Shown here piece by piece: positions 44,101 to 50,072 of a stretch of 64,000 bases of DNA. Made by a program: the position numbers and the translations under genes. The notes beneath the pieces are model-generated. The model made no database searches, had not been told where the DNA came from, and was given only the letters and a program-made list of their open reading frames with translations. Source of the stretch: Nematostella vectensis (lineage: Eukaryota; Cnidaria; Anthozoa; Actiniaria; Edwardsiidae); assembly GCF_932526225.1 (NCBI RefSeq), contig NC_064039.1, forward strand, positions 4,041,001 through 4,105,000, in the 5' to 3' direction. Positions within the stretch are counted from its first letter, which is position 1, and the number at the start of each line of letters is the position of its first letter.

Positions 44101-45436
44101 AAATAAATCTTTAAATGAAACTTAACCCATTCTGGTTTATTTTTTTAAGCGCTAAATAAGTCACTGATTTTTGCTGTTATTTTGCCGCTAAAAGGCTGAG
44201 TGCACGCTAGTTTGACACCCAAACAGTCACGGGATACATTAGCGCGATTCCACTATTTTCCACTCCATCATTGAACAAAAAAAGCATTAATATCACTCGC
44301 TGCAGAAATAACGTCAACGAAATACCTTTGAGAACTGCCTTAATATAAGCCACTGGGTCACCTCTCCCTTCAAGAGCTCTGGCCTCGAGCAGGTCAATAA
44401 GCTGAGTAAAAAGAAAAATAAGATTTAGTCTGGTGGCAGAAGCCGGAAAATAGGGGTTTCGCACAAGTCGAGAGCTAGAGAAGGTTTGAAAGCAGAATTG
44501 AGTAGATTCTGGTATCCTGAACAACGCCTGGTAGTTAGTGGAGTCGAGTTGTGGTGTACGTTTTGAATTATTTACGTTTTTCTATTTCGGGTGAAAAACC
44601 ACAGGGTACCCGAGTATTAATTTCACAAAATAATTTATTGAGCATGCAAAACATACAATATAGGCATGGAAACATCCTACAAACATATAAACGTATATAC
44701 CACAATTCGATTCCACTAACTACCAGGCGCCCGTTTTTCGAAACACTCGAAAACTTTATTTTGCATTTTTGCCCAAAATTTCGAGAACGCTTTCATGTTT
44801 TAGAACAGTTTGAACTTCCTCTTGGTTCATATTCCAAATGATTACGCTCAATAGGGCTATTTTCGAAGTTTTGCTGAAGCCAGAAAGTTACCCGAAAAGT
44901 CTCGAGTGACTGCGAGGTCCCGAGAACTTTCTTAATATTTAAGCCATGTGAATTTCGGGCCCGAGAAGTTCGGGAAAGATCAAAATCTAAAAATCTATAA
45001 AGAGAATCATCCTTTGCATGAATCTTTGTGGTAAAATACGATGTTTGACTATCTTTTAACACATTTAGATACCATAAATTTTATAGAAATTAGCCAGCTT
45101 TTCAAATTTAAAGAATTAATCGTTTTCGGGCCCCAGAATTCTCGGGTGTTTTGAGAAACGAGCCCCTGGCCTTGTTCAGGGGAAAAATATCTACTCAAAT
45201 CTGCATTCAAACCTTCTCTAACTCTCGACTTGTGCGAAACGCCCTGCTGCTACCAGACTAATTTAATACTCTATTCAAATACAACGCACTGATAGCTTCT
45301 GCTCCCCTAATTTGCTGCGGCTTATTCCTATTTTGACATCGAAAATCCTCACCTTTTGACTTTTCAGGGAAGCTATTGCCTGAGTTAAGGCGGAAATATT
45401 TCCCTCATCGCTGTATTTGATTATTTTTTCGTCCAT
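1275..45436 (-). CDS. FANCI: FANCI, Fanconi anaemia group I protein (29 exons, 3' part beyond left edge)
   Basis: FANCI pairs with FANCD2 in the nuclear ID2 clamp. The complex is mono-ubiquitinated by the FA core/UBE2T on DNA at interstrand crosslinks and stalled forks. I assembled 29 exons by matching each translated piece to the family in order; every junction is GT-AG and the phases close exactly. The coding sum is 2371 nt, i.e. 790 residues plus one base, against ~1328 residues for the human protein, so about 60% is present. Landmark peptides: start [67 protein letters not shown]. The gene is unusually expanded (over 44 kb) because introns 6, 16 and 24 hold satellites, transposons and nested genes. 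The first ATG lies 297 bp from the divergent PPT2 ATG. I found no stop or later exon in 1-1274. The identification is very secure; exact acceptors of exons 11, 24 and 25 have near alternatives. Confidence 0.95.
1605..1898. repeat. 49-bp minisatellite, 6 copies
   Basis: Unit begins ATCGCAACC(A/T)TTACAATGCC; starts at 1605, 1654, 1703, 1752, 1801 and 1850. Copies are almost identical, so the expansion is recent. It lies in FANCI intron 28. Confidence 0.95.
2395..2480. repeat. three direct copies of a TTCTATAAATCCG(C/T)GAA unit
   Basis: About 31-bp units at 2398, 2423 and 2453, A-rich between copies. Part of FANCI intron 27. Confidence 0.7.
4407..4544. repeat. 138-bp foldback (imperfect inverted repeat)
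   Basis: Left arm 4407-4456 (GGCTAAGTTCAAACG...GCAAATAC) pairs with right arm 4498-4544 (GTATTTGC...AACTTAGCC); pairing continues weakly toward a small central loop. Looks like a foldback MITE or hairpin-forming relic. Confidence 0.75.
4699..4917. repeat. 35-bp minisatellite, 6 copies
   Basis: Unit GTCGCCTGCGTCTCCACCAC followed by ACCCTTA(A/T)ATCACAT. Ends 125 bp left of FANCI exon 25. Confidence 0.9.
4938..5055 (-). repeat. 62-bp tandem duplication covering the 5' splice site of FANCI exon 25
   Basis: CTTGTCCACATACGA(C/T)CACAATTGATTTAATCACTTACTGTCAT... occurs twice, 62 bp apart. Both copies contain the donor GACA|GTAAGTGATTAAAT; only the right one belongs to the coding exon. Confidence 0.85.
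5124..5762. other. left end of FANCI intron 24, nothing recognised
   Basis: No gene, repeat or RNA feature seen; AT-rich unique-looking sequence. Confidence 0.5.
5763..6365 (+). repeat. dispersed repeat, copy A (cut short by the LINE)
   Basis: Matches 16137-16740 over its length with many substitutions: AACAGACTGAAAACAGA, GCTTATGGAT(G/A)TTTGCA, TTTGTTTGGCTTCGGGG and GACTTATAAAAAAA occur in the same order. No protein recognised. The LINE tail lies just to the right, and sequence matching the rest of copy B resumes near 10590 (ATAAAGGTATCTATTTGTG). Confidence 0.65.
6418..6485 (-). repeat. (ATACA)n / (TTGTA)n tail of the LINE
   Basis: About 13 copies of the pentamer CAATA directly after the LINE 3'UTR (...GGAAAATAAATTATTG on the minus strand). 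Short microsatellite 3' ends are usual for CR1-like elements. Confidence 0.9.
7032..8665 (-). pseudogene. LINE reverse transcriptase, frameshifted
   Basis: The first frame (8665-7550) covers RT motifs 0-4, including [40 protein letters not shown] and [13 protein letters not shown]. After a one-base loss at GIPQ|SLLGPLLFN the second frame (to 7032) carries the catalytic YADD and [15 protein letters not shown] third shift near LPHLEYCS moves to the frame for [16 protein letters not shown]. Confidence 0.85.
8470..10221 (-). pseudogene. LINE ORF: leader, 2A-like motif, PHD finger, APE endonuclease
   Basis: Open for ~580 codons from the ATG at 10219-10221 ([13 protein letters not shown]). A hydrophobic stretch ([16 protein letters not shown]) follows. 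GDINPNPGP near residue 120 resembles the ribosome-skipping consensus D-(V/I)-E-x-N-P-G-P with E replaced by N. The PHD-like finger and then the endonuclease follow. In this reading the endonuclease motif SDHD is SDRD. The real domain ends near 8640, where the reading frame shifts into the reverse transcriptase; the last ~40 codons are out of frame. Confidence 0.8.
10239..10478. repeat. 91-bp direct duplication at the LINE 5' end
   Basis: 10239-10329 and 10388-10478 are near-identical (start GGAAAATACCGTGCACAATT, end CGTATTTTCTTT) with a 58-bp spacer. The first copy overlaps the LINE leader, so this may be a tandem 5'UTR/promoter monomer. Confidence 0.8.
10480..11179. other. sequence between LINE and dioxygenase gene
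   Basis: Contains the second part of dispersed repeat A near 10590-10650 and, just before the dioxygenase ORF, a CTGTTTCAG acceptor-like site ending at 11100 that could close a 5'UTR intron. No CpG-rich promoter is obvious. Confidence 0.4.
11180..12493 (+). CDS. Fe(II)/2-oxoglutarate dioxygenase, gamma-butyrobetaine / trimethyllysine hydroxylase family
   Basis: Single-exon ORF of 437 aa. The family performs the two hydroxylations of carnitine biosynthesis. An N-terminal domain (residues ~33-112: [31 protein letters not shown]) matches the BBOX N-terminal domain. The TauD-like catalytic domain follows with metal ligands H218/D220 (HADTSYF) and H378 (NWRVCHGR) and a 2-oxoglutarate Arg at 388-389. 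The zinc cysteines normally following WLRD in BBOX are absent ([12 protein letters not shown]). The first ~25 residues are Ala/Arg-rich without acids, as in a mitochondrial presequence. A CTGTTTCAG acceptor-like site just before 11101 suggests a 5'UTR intron. AATAAA overlaps the stop. It lies antisense inside FANCI intron 24. Whether it acts on butyrobetaine, trimethyllysine or another substrate is unresolved. Confidence 0.88.
   Translation: MAASAILRAPCGAGILRAPFRVAGVSHCEDFLKIRWQDGAVSQFPTTWLRNSVRDENIFNSKTLIYDQQKFTDFAAKDHPIISTGYKDGSEDVSVEWPDHSTAFNASWLRARDSSNSQQLTNGKNMELWDASSKLDITYDYAERKEKLFSWMNDLRRYGVAYFKGVPANATGLRDLLESIGQIAQRFHPTNHLVISVDPQKKSESDSNIITQDKHPVHADTSYFDVPVRLSGLLATEYDAPVEDTTNYFVDSVKVIEDIRKGEPEAFELLSTVPTRFSRRRMDVPEPVEPERAPAFHFETLIKTPFIGYDVGEDRPSLRFSNNHCGLDPDSFKDPKTMRRYFEALKLLQDKLTDPENHQQLVLRQGWCAVFNNWRVCHGRNAVHPTTRRSLMLSYISNVTWQTRWRILLGEKAALGPKWLYGCSEKELEILANRFEK
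12670..12844. mobile_element. 175-bp TA-flanked MITE (mariner/pogo-like termini)
   Basis: Ends are CAATAGAAACCCGCTAACTT and AGTTAGCGGGGTTCTACTG, inverted, flanked by TA on both sides (12668-12669, 12845-12846). The interior is made of further copies of GCTAACTCGAATT in both orientations. A related uninterrupted sequence at 13247-13275 shows the pre-insertion state. Confidence 0.88.
13330..15072. other. no gene seen
   Basis: AT-rich unique-looking sequence. Only a short TGAA/TCAA tandem (14706-14740) stands out. Confidence 0.5.
15073..15355. repeat. 51-bp GC-rich, CpG-rich minisatellite (5.5 copies)
   Basis: Unit starts at 15073, 15124, 15175, 15226, 15277 and 15328 (GACGAGCGCCGAGACGAGAC...). 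It is far richer in CpG than its surroundings and contains no stop in several frames (51 = 17 codons), producing spurious ORFs. It ends in a perfect 20-bp palindrome at 15346-15365. Confidence 0.93.
15926..15990 (+). mobile_element. solo relic of the 62-63 kb element terminus
   Basis: CACTTTGGTATTACCCGCGC...CGATTCCGAATCTG...TATTTTTAGTAACCAC matches both terminal repeats of the element at 62047-63047. Confidence 0.75.
16137..16890 (+). repeat. dispersed repeat, copy B
   Basis: Colinear with 5763-6365 and then with 10590-10650 (ATAAAGGTATCTATTTGTG, CTTGA, CTGTGTTTGCT). It appears to be the uninterrupted version. Open frames within are short and probably meaningless. Confidence 0.65.
17689..18548. 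mobile_element. 860-bp DNA element with 8-bp target duplication (hAT-like)
   Basis: TCATATAT at 17681-17688 and 18549-18556 flanks inverted ends ACCCTGGTTCCAGAGCCTCG / CGAGGCTCTGGGACCAGGGT, with subterminal inverted matches (GGCCAGAG, CGAAGCGC). The interior holds an open frame, 17804-18205, with no transposase signature. Confidence 0.82.
17804..18205 (+). pseudogene. captured fragment resembling RecQ-like helicase N-terminus
   Basis: The 133-codon frame contains [22 protein letters not shown], which resembles the Q-motif/Walker A run-in of RecQ-like helicases (…DVFAVLPTG-x-GKS), but the sequence departs just before GKS. No later helicase motifs. Likely a fragment carried by the element, or a shared ancestral sequence. 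The match is by eye only. Confidence 0.35.
18827..19962. mobile_element. 1136-bp long-TIR element with ~10-bp target duplication
   Basis: Termini GGGTGTCTACAAAA... are inverted at 19949-19962 and the pairing extends over ~170 bp (GACCTAAAACCT, CTACGACCCC, TTATTTAG(T/C)CTACCTTGTTT, ACAGCG(C/T)GAAAGTTTCAT). TCTAGTTTAT (18817-18826) and TCTAGTGTAT (19963-19972) flank it, one mismatch. No coding capacity seen. Confidence 0.85.
19973..20657. promoter_or_regulatory. probable upstream region of the Maf gene
   Basis: No ORF or repeat recognised. Contains an inverted CCAAT box (ATTGG, 20573-20577) 81 bp before the ATG. TSS not identifiable. Confidence 0.35.
20658..21269 (+). CDS. Maf-family bZIP transcription factor (small-Maf-like, divergent)
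   Basis: Of 203 aa from the first ATG ([13 protein letters not shown]). The C-terminal half holds the Maf extended homology region (about residues 91-122: [20 protein letters not shown]), a basic region ([20 protein letters not shown]) and a coiled coil to ~185. The extended homology region is diagnostic of Maf proteins, which bind MARE sites as dimers. Two usually fixed positions differ: NRGYA is NRIYA, and the closing CR of the basic signature is CK. The N-terminal half is acidic and Ser/Asn-rich ([21 protein letters not shown]), longer than in typical small Mafs. An ATTGG box lies upstream at 20573-20577. AATAAA is at 21868-21873. It is a single-exon gene nested antisense in FANCI intron 24. 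Confidence 0.85.
   Translation: MALVNMFNISDENAFLNDLYMYDDWSMNVCSNMTIGEEEEESNNDVQELFDPVEDDERSCCPTESSASENNTSTTENNTRNGSRTEVLEEFTDEQLLKIPVKELNRKMRGLENSEIVRLRKRRRSLKNRIYASVCKKKRVAEQKTYEVQNRILVKERNTLKMELEKVKTERDKIKEAYQTLEKVFIMLSGVANKTASQVHATT
22055..22138. repeat. 22-bp AT tandem, ~4 copies
   Basis: TTTATATATATTTTTTTATA-type units; simple low-complexity array downstream of the Maf gene. Confidence 0.85.
22766..25249. mobile_element. 2.5-kb DNA element with long terminal inverted repeats
   Basis: GTCCGGCGGATATGTG at 22766 is inverted at 25234-25249, flanked by TA each side. Matching continues ~200 bp inward (AATTGCGCACTTTTTGCT, AGTTACCAA, GATAGGCTATAGAGCCAA, GCCGCCATTTTG). Copies of the subterminal block recur internally at 23190-23310 and 24800-24830. 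A decayed ORF near 23799-24134 is the only coding trace. Confidence 0.82.
23799..24134 (-). pseudogene. decayed element ORF with cysteine-rich tail
   Basis: 111 codons ending ...[16 protein letters not shown], like the C.C-K-x-x-L-K-C-x-x-x-C tail common in metazoan transposon-encoded proteins. No catalytic domain visible. It lies inside the long-TIR element. Confidence 0.4.
25513..25568 (-). repeat. duplicate of FANCI exon 24 3' end plus donor
   Basis: Minus strand reads EQVFVGEPL followed by GTAAGACTT, against [18 protein letters not shown] in exon 24 (25653-25679). The matching extends into the intron (CTGTCTGTCCTTCC). A G-rich tract (25570-25600, C on plus) separates the copies. Confidence 0.8.
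25570..25598. repeat. poly-C / poly-G tract
   Basis: Near-pure C run of ~28 nt, in FANCI intron 24 immediately after exon 24's duplicated donor. Confidence 0.9.
25653..30382 (-). CDS. FANCI: FANCI exons 17-24, with ubiquitination lysine and S/TQ cluster
   Basis: Exons: 30324-30382, 29963-30034 ([17 protein letters not shown]...), 28897-28967 ([20 protein letters not shown]), 28379-28439 ([20 protein letters not shown]), 27671-27797, 27336-27391 ([18 protein letters not shown]), 26508-26576 ([14 protein letters not shown]...), 25653-25754 ([17 protein letters not shown]...). The AAA codon at 28421-28423 is K529 by my count, aligned with human K523, the FANCL/UBE2T target. Exon 21 then supplies SQ sites at about S553, S556, S560 and S563, matching the ATR-phosphorylated cluster of vertebrate FANCI. 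Exons 22 and 24 have duplicated 3' ends in the adjacent intron, described separately. Confidence 0.95.
25783..26364. mobile_element. TA-flanked MITE whose body is a 17-bp tandem array
   Basis: Ends CCGTAATTGCTCGGATAAGC and GCTTATTAGAGCAAATACGG are inverted and flanked by TA. Between them ~28 copies of CCCCCGAATAAGCGCCT, a repeat of the subterminal motif, fill ~480 bp. In FANCI intron 23. Confidence 0.85.
26836..27335 (-). repeat. five tandem copies built on the exon 22 / intron 22 junction
   Basis: A ~95-bp unit contains, on the minus strand, CTTGTACTTTACCAG|GTAAGGGGATAGCCTAATGAG, derived from exon 22's own GTTGTACTTTATGAG|GTAAAGTGATAGCCTAATAAG at 27320-27350. Copies lie near 26845, 26935, 27025, 27130 and 27225. 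Each carries a consensus 5' splice site. Confidence 0.88.
29036..29962. other. FANCI intron 18, nothing recognised
   Basis: No gene or repeat feature beyond AT-rich sequence. Confidence 0.5.
30520..31775. repeat. 36-bp minisatellite in FANCI intron 16
   Basis: Unit GATGATAACAATGGTGCTGGTAGCTATGATGATAAT with GAT-count variation (always in threes). Open in two plus frames ([12 protein letters not shown]) and one minus frame ([10 protein letters not shown]) for 350-420 codons. Repeat periodicity, not coding, explains the ORFs. Confidence 0.93.
31960..35246 (-). CDS. FANCI: FANCI exons 7-16
   Basis: Exons: 35205-35246 ([13 protein letters not shown]), 34776-34899 ([15 protein letters not shown]...[11 protein letters not shown]), 33906-33991 ([14 protein letters not shown]...), 33611-33734 ([17 protein letters not shown]...), 33345-33434 ([17 protein letters not shown]), 33169-33247 ([16 protein letters not shown]...), 32941-32998 (...[12 protein letters not shown]), 32773-32855 ([17 protein letters not shown]), 32357-32436 ([17 protein letters not shown]), 31960-32047 ([19 protein letters not shown]). 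This is the helical S1/HD1 portion in family terms. Phases join without gaps. Introns here are short (about 80-700 bp), which is normal for the organism type and contrasts with the giant introns on either side. Confidence 0.94.
34243..34580. repeat. ~65-70-bp tandem repeat, 5 copies
   Basis: Unit includes GCAAATGCCCCTTTGTTAAAGATGACGAGCAAGCAGGAAAGGTG, with ATCCACTAGTTAGTGAACC. In FANCI intron 8. Confidence 0.9.
35670..42604. repeat. ~6.9-kb, 28-bp minisatellite (about 250 copies) in FANCI intron 6
   Basis: Consensus on plus: TAGATATGTCACACCCTGCA then CACCCCCC, mostly 27-29 bp because the C run varies from 4 to 7. Main variants are CACTCTGC for CACCCTGC, GTGACAC for GTCACAC and CACACTCCCC. On the transcribed (minus) strand each unit is G-rich (GGGGGG...GGG). 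No interspersed unique spacers, so it is a tandem satellite and not a CRISPR. It holds no exon: exons 6 and 7 flank it directly in phase. Confidence 0.97.
42708..45436 (-). CDS. FANCI: FANCI exons 1-6 (N-terminal cap)
   Basis: Exons, in transcript order: 45353-45436 ([19 protein letters not shown]...), 44326-44401 ([15 protein letters not shown]...), 43671-43801 (...[13 protein letters not shown]), 43184-43269 ([12 protein letters not shown]...), 43013-43080 ([10 protein letters not shown]...), 42708-42774 (...[10 protein letters not shown]). Exon lengths are 84, 76, 131, 86, 68 and 67 nt, and phases are continuous. The stretch [11 protein letters not shown] parallels the human ASEIIGLLMLE. 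Exon 3 has a weak acceptor (AAAG with a poor pyrimidine tract), yet its phase and alignment are right. Exon 6 is followed by the 28-bp satellite intron. Confidence 0.93.
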
Positions 45437-45733
45437 CTCTGTAGGAATATGCTAAGCAGGACGATAAATCTGCATTAGAAATAGCACTACTTGTTTTGTT
45501 TTACACGGAATAAGGCGCCATTTTGGTTCAGATTTCGCGCCTTGTCATTCTGTTGCAGTGTGGGTAATTCTTCACAACCAATCAAAATCTGTTTTATTTG
45601 AAAAAAAAAAACTTCAACAATGAGATCTGATTGGTCGATTAGTATAAGGTGATTGTCATAGCCAATCAAATCGCTTTTGATATTTGGATAGAGGATAGAG
45701 TAAACCCAGCGCCATTTGTTGTCATTCGAAAGT
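45437..45733. promoter_or_regulatory. bidirectional FANCI/PPT2 promoter region
   Basis: The two start codons face away from each other with 297 bp between them. CCAAT boxes occur at 45578-45582 (+), 45630-45634 (as ATTGG) and 45662-45666 (+), about 50 and 30 bp apart, as expected for NF-Y-driven, TATA-less housekeeping promoters. An A11 tract sits at 45601. There is no clear TATA box in either direction. Shared control of the two genes is inference. Confidence 0.6.
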
Positions 45734-48700
45734 ATGGGCAGTATGGGTTTGAAAAGTCAGGTTTGTTTGTGTTTTTTGCTGCTTTTAACCACTGTTCAAG
45801 GCTACAAGCCGGTAATTGTACTTCATGGGATATTGGACAAGGCCAGTGATATGAAAGATCTTGCTGGATTTATCCGATCCGCTCACCCTGGGACGAACAT
45901 CACCATTGTTGATATGTTCTCTGAATTGAAGAGCTTTGAACCTCTTTGGAGACAAGTACGCGGTATATCTCCAAAACTGCGACCAATCATGGAACAAGCG
46001 AAAGACGGTGTTCATATGATAGGTTTTTCGCAAGGTATGTAGTTACTGTATGTGCAGCTGAATAGCACACTTGACTTTCTATTCCACAAATATTGTTGAT
46101 AGTGTTGTTTTACTAATAAAATCCAAAGAATTCTACTTATTAGGCCCATATGATTTCCGTAATTTCTCTTTCGAATTCCATATTTTGGTTTTGTCCTGAA
46201 TGTGTGAAAACTTTCGAAAAGAAACACGTGCTTACTTTCCACTTTCGATAATTGTGTATCACCGACGAAAATGTAGGGGTAGGGCAGAGTGAAATACAGT
46301 TAGAGGCAAACAAATGAGTAAAATGGGCCCAAAATACTCAGGAGAGTTCCCAAAAACAGACAAGAATAAAGTGAGTCCACAAGAAAGTCTATTTTCTTTA
46401 ATTTCCCATTTTTTCATCACTATACAAATTCTCTTGCGTACTAGAATACAAACCGAGTGCTTGGGTTACCTGTGGATAGAGAAAACATTTTTTTTGTTTG
46501 CAGGAGGTATAACATTGCGCGGGATCATAGAGACTATGCCAGATCACAATGTGGACACATTCATTGCACTGTCCTCTCCCCTGATGGGCCAGTATGGAGG
46601 TATGATGACTGAAACTGACACTTGGTCCCACCCCACCCCCAACTCCAACCACATCTAAAACTTTTTATGATTTTCTTTTTTTAAGCGAATTTCACTATTC
46701 TACAACATCAGTCATTTGGTGCATTCTGATTGATCAGCTTTTTGTAGAGAGGTGCATGATTGAAAACCTTGTCCGTGCAAGCCAATGAACATGCTTCTAA
46801 GATATTGAATGTTGCAAGCCAAAAGGCTATTTAACTATTAAAATTTGTTGACAAAAAATCCCTGTATATTGGAAATGCAGTAAAAGTTGACAATACCACC
46901 CTACATTTCAATAAATGTTTTCTTTTTCACACACTTCATGTAGGCATACCCCTGTGTCTATCATAATACTTCCCTTTTATTTACATACATTGGCATATCT
47001 GACCTGATGAATTTGTTTTATTCTTGCAGACACAAGCTATCTGAATCCATTTATCCCTTACAAACTTAGAAAGGATGCATATGAGTGAGTAAAGCAGTTT
47101 AAAGGTTATTTTTATCTGAGTTGACAAGAGCCTGGTAGTCATATCACTTGTTTCCCTTTATTTCAGATTCTTTTACAGCAGGATAGCGCAGGATACACTA
47201 GCGATTGCAAATTATTGGAATGGTAATTAAGGCCATTGCGTGAAATGTTAGAGGAAAATATCTTTGGGTTTCCAAAGATGTATTTTTCCCACAGTCTGAC
47301 TTTTCTATGCACTTCAAGTTCTATTTTATAAAATGTTCTACAAATATATGGTTTGGTTGATTGATTATGTTCTATAATATTGTTCCTAGATCCTTATCAT
47401 CAGAAGTTGAATATGGAGTATAACATCTTTTTACCATTTATAAACAACAATCAGTCATCAGCATGGATCAATGAAACTGGTCAGTATTCTATAGTATGCT
47501 ATAATCATTATTGCAGTTATATAAAAATATAAATAGGAATACTCTTTGTTGCTCTGAACATTTTCCTAATCTTCTCACGAATAAAGTATTGATGTGCAAA
47601 CTAAGGAGAGGAGTATTTTACTGATCTGGGGTGGAAAAGGACACAGACATAGGTATCACATGCAAAATGTCTTAGGTTTGCTGGTTGTTTTATAAGGACA
47701 AGACCTTGTATGGTGGCCTAGAATGTGTCTTCTGCACTCAGCCCTTCAGCTATGTATATGGTAGGATGTGTGGTAATGCAAACAATGTTTTTATTAACAG
47801 CATACAAGCAGCAGAAAGCAAACTTTTTAAAACTGAAGAATCTTGTTCTTATTGGTGGACCAGATGATGGAGTAATAACACCATGGCAATCAAGGTAAAC
47901 AATATCTTAAAAGAGGATTTACACATTTACACAAAACTATTACAGTACATTTTAAATCAAAGCCATGACACCAAGATCTGGAAGTTACACAGTCAAACCA
48001 CATTGATGGTCTACCATAGCTGATTGACTACATAGAATTCATAGATCGGACATGGAATTCGAGAAGAAAACAAAATATAGAAAAATCACTATTATTGTGA
48101 TTTTTCTATATTTTGTTTTCTTTTCTTGATTTTCTTGTACTGTTGCCTTGCCTCATTAATTAAAGCCTTTATTCCCTAAAACCATCCACGAGCCACCAAC
48201 TTAGGTATTTGTTTATCAACTTATAATATTCTCTGTTTTACTCAGTCACTTTGGATTTTATGACCAAGACTTGAATGTCCTGGATATGACTCAGCAAATG
48301 GTGAGAGCTTAGAATAATTATTTCTTCCAGTATAATTAGTGGGTATAGTTTAATTCCAATATTGGCAATTCCAAATACGACAGTAAGTCTGCCAGTTCTG
48401 CCAGTTCTGCCAGTTCTGGCACCTTGTTCTGTATTTCAAGTGACTGGAGGGACTAAATTTTCTTATTCATGAAAGATAGGGAGAATATTGCAGGGCTGTT
48501 GGCAGATCCAGATTGTCCAGTGCCCCCACCCCCCCCCCCCCCCCCCTCTCCCTGGCTTTACATTGTTGATACTTTAATAAATAAATACTACCATGTTTTG
48601 TGTCTATAGGTTTACCTAGATGACACATTTGGTCTGCAAACGCTGGACAAGCGAAAGGCTGTTCACATGTACACTTTTCCAGGTATTGAGCACGTCAAAT

Positions 48701-48753
48701 GGCATGGCAGCGAGCAAGTATTCGACAAAGCTATTAAACCATGGCTGACTTAG
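45734..48753 (+). CDS. PPT2: palmitoyl-protein thioesterase 2 (lysosomal), 8 exons
   Basis: This alpha/beta hydrolase removes fatty acyl groups from lipid thioesters in lysosomes. Exons: 45734-46034, 46504-46599, 47030-47084, 47167-47222, 47390-47479, 47801-47894, 48246-48300, 48610-48753; total 891 nt, 296 aa, all GT-AG and in phase. A signal peptide ([18 protein letters not shown]) precedes [12 protein letters not shown]. The nucleophile Ser is in GFSQGG, split by intron 1; the acid Asp is in [16 protein letters not shown]; the His is in [22 protein letters not shown] and MGQYGDTSYL match PPT2 rather than PPT1. N-glycosylation sequons include NIT and NET. The start could be the ATG at 45734 or 45743; the first is used. 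A poly(A) signal AATAAA lies at 49040-49045. Confidence 0.94.
48064..48122. repeat. perfect 26-bp stem hairpin in PPT2 intron 6
   Basis: AAGAAAACAAAATATAGAAA... at 48064-48089 pairs perfectly with 48097-48122 across a 7-nt loop. Very AT-rich. Confidence 0.85.
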
Positions 48754-49919
48754 ACCAATTATTGGGCTAGTCTAGATGGGGGTATCTAACCAAGAATTTT
48801 TAATATTTGTTTATAATCTATGCAACTTACTATGATTTTTTTAAAAATAAAAAATAATATATTCAAAATGTTGTATAAGACTTTTTCAGTTTTTATATAA
48901 AAATAGCAGAACCAAATACAGCAAAGTAAACAACCATAATTTTTTGTATGTTCTTGTAAAAATGACTCGAAATAATGAATGGAAATACTGTATATTACCA
49001 ACTTCTGTAAAAAAAATTGTATCCCATGGATATGCAAAGAATAAACATTTTAACTTTGTTAATAAGGATACTACTGTATTACTACCTAGAAAAAATGATA
49101 AGCATTAGATGTGCATGGGTGAAACCCCTGCAATGCACATCTTCTATCCAAGGATGCAAGTTGGTTTTCATGGTCAACCATCCCCATTCTCCCATCCTAT
49201 TAAGGAATTGGATGAAAATACCAACTCAGTAACACTTTCCACATCATCATCATAAAACACATGGATGAAAAAAAGTATTCAATAAAATACCATTATACAT
49301 TGAAATTCTGGAGTCCCCCTGTTTGAAATAAGAATCTCTAAAGGAATTTTGTTTCGCAAGCAGCTAGGGGAGGGTACAGAGCCTCACTAAAGGTGAACAT
49401 GAATCCACCCACCCAGCCCTTACAAAACCTAGCTATAATGAATTTGCTCCTAGTTGATTTAGATATCTGCAAGAAGTTATTATCTAGATTGATAGTTGAA
49501 AACCCATGAACTGAAAAAGATATGTTTGCCTTTGCTGGATATACACAATAGTGGCTTCAATTTTAAATCCCTCATTTATTTTTTTCACAATTAAAATAAT
49601 CAAGATTTTAAGCCCCAGATACATTCTTATTAGAATGATACAGAATTTTAAAAGAACAATCCAGTCTTTTTATAGGGATCAAAGCCTTGCTTGTTTTTCT
49701 CTTGATTCCATTTTTTTTATTAAAGGCGTGGCTACAAGTAAGAAAATATGCCATTGTATACCTACTGCATATAAGGGCATAAGCTTATGAGAGAGTGTGG
49801 AAAGCAAAAGAATAAACTTTTGGTCAAAATCAACTGCAGAAAAACAGGCCTCTTCTCTCTAGCTTTAACTTTCATAATACAGTTTTATTCCGTGCTTTTT
49901 TGTCTGAGAAGATAGAACA

Positions 49920-50072
49920 GTTGTTCCTATGCTGTGTTATTTCTTGTTAGTTGTTCATACTGTGTCAATTATTATGTGCTATGTCTTGTTGCTTAAGACA
50001 ACAATTATTCTATTATTTGCTGTCTTGTTGCTTAAGACAGTACAGTTGTTCTATTCTGTGCTATTTCTTGAG
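49920..50072. repeat. degenerate ~40-bp direct repeats at the GPCR 3' end
   Basis: Elements such as TTGTTCTATT, TGTCTTGTTGCTTAAGACA and GTGCTATTTCTTG recur three to four times. One unit provides the last codons and stop of the GPCR on the minus strand. Confidence 0.55.
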
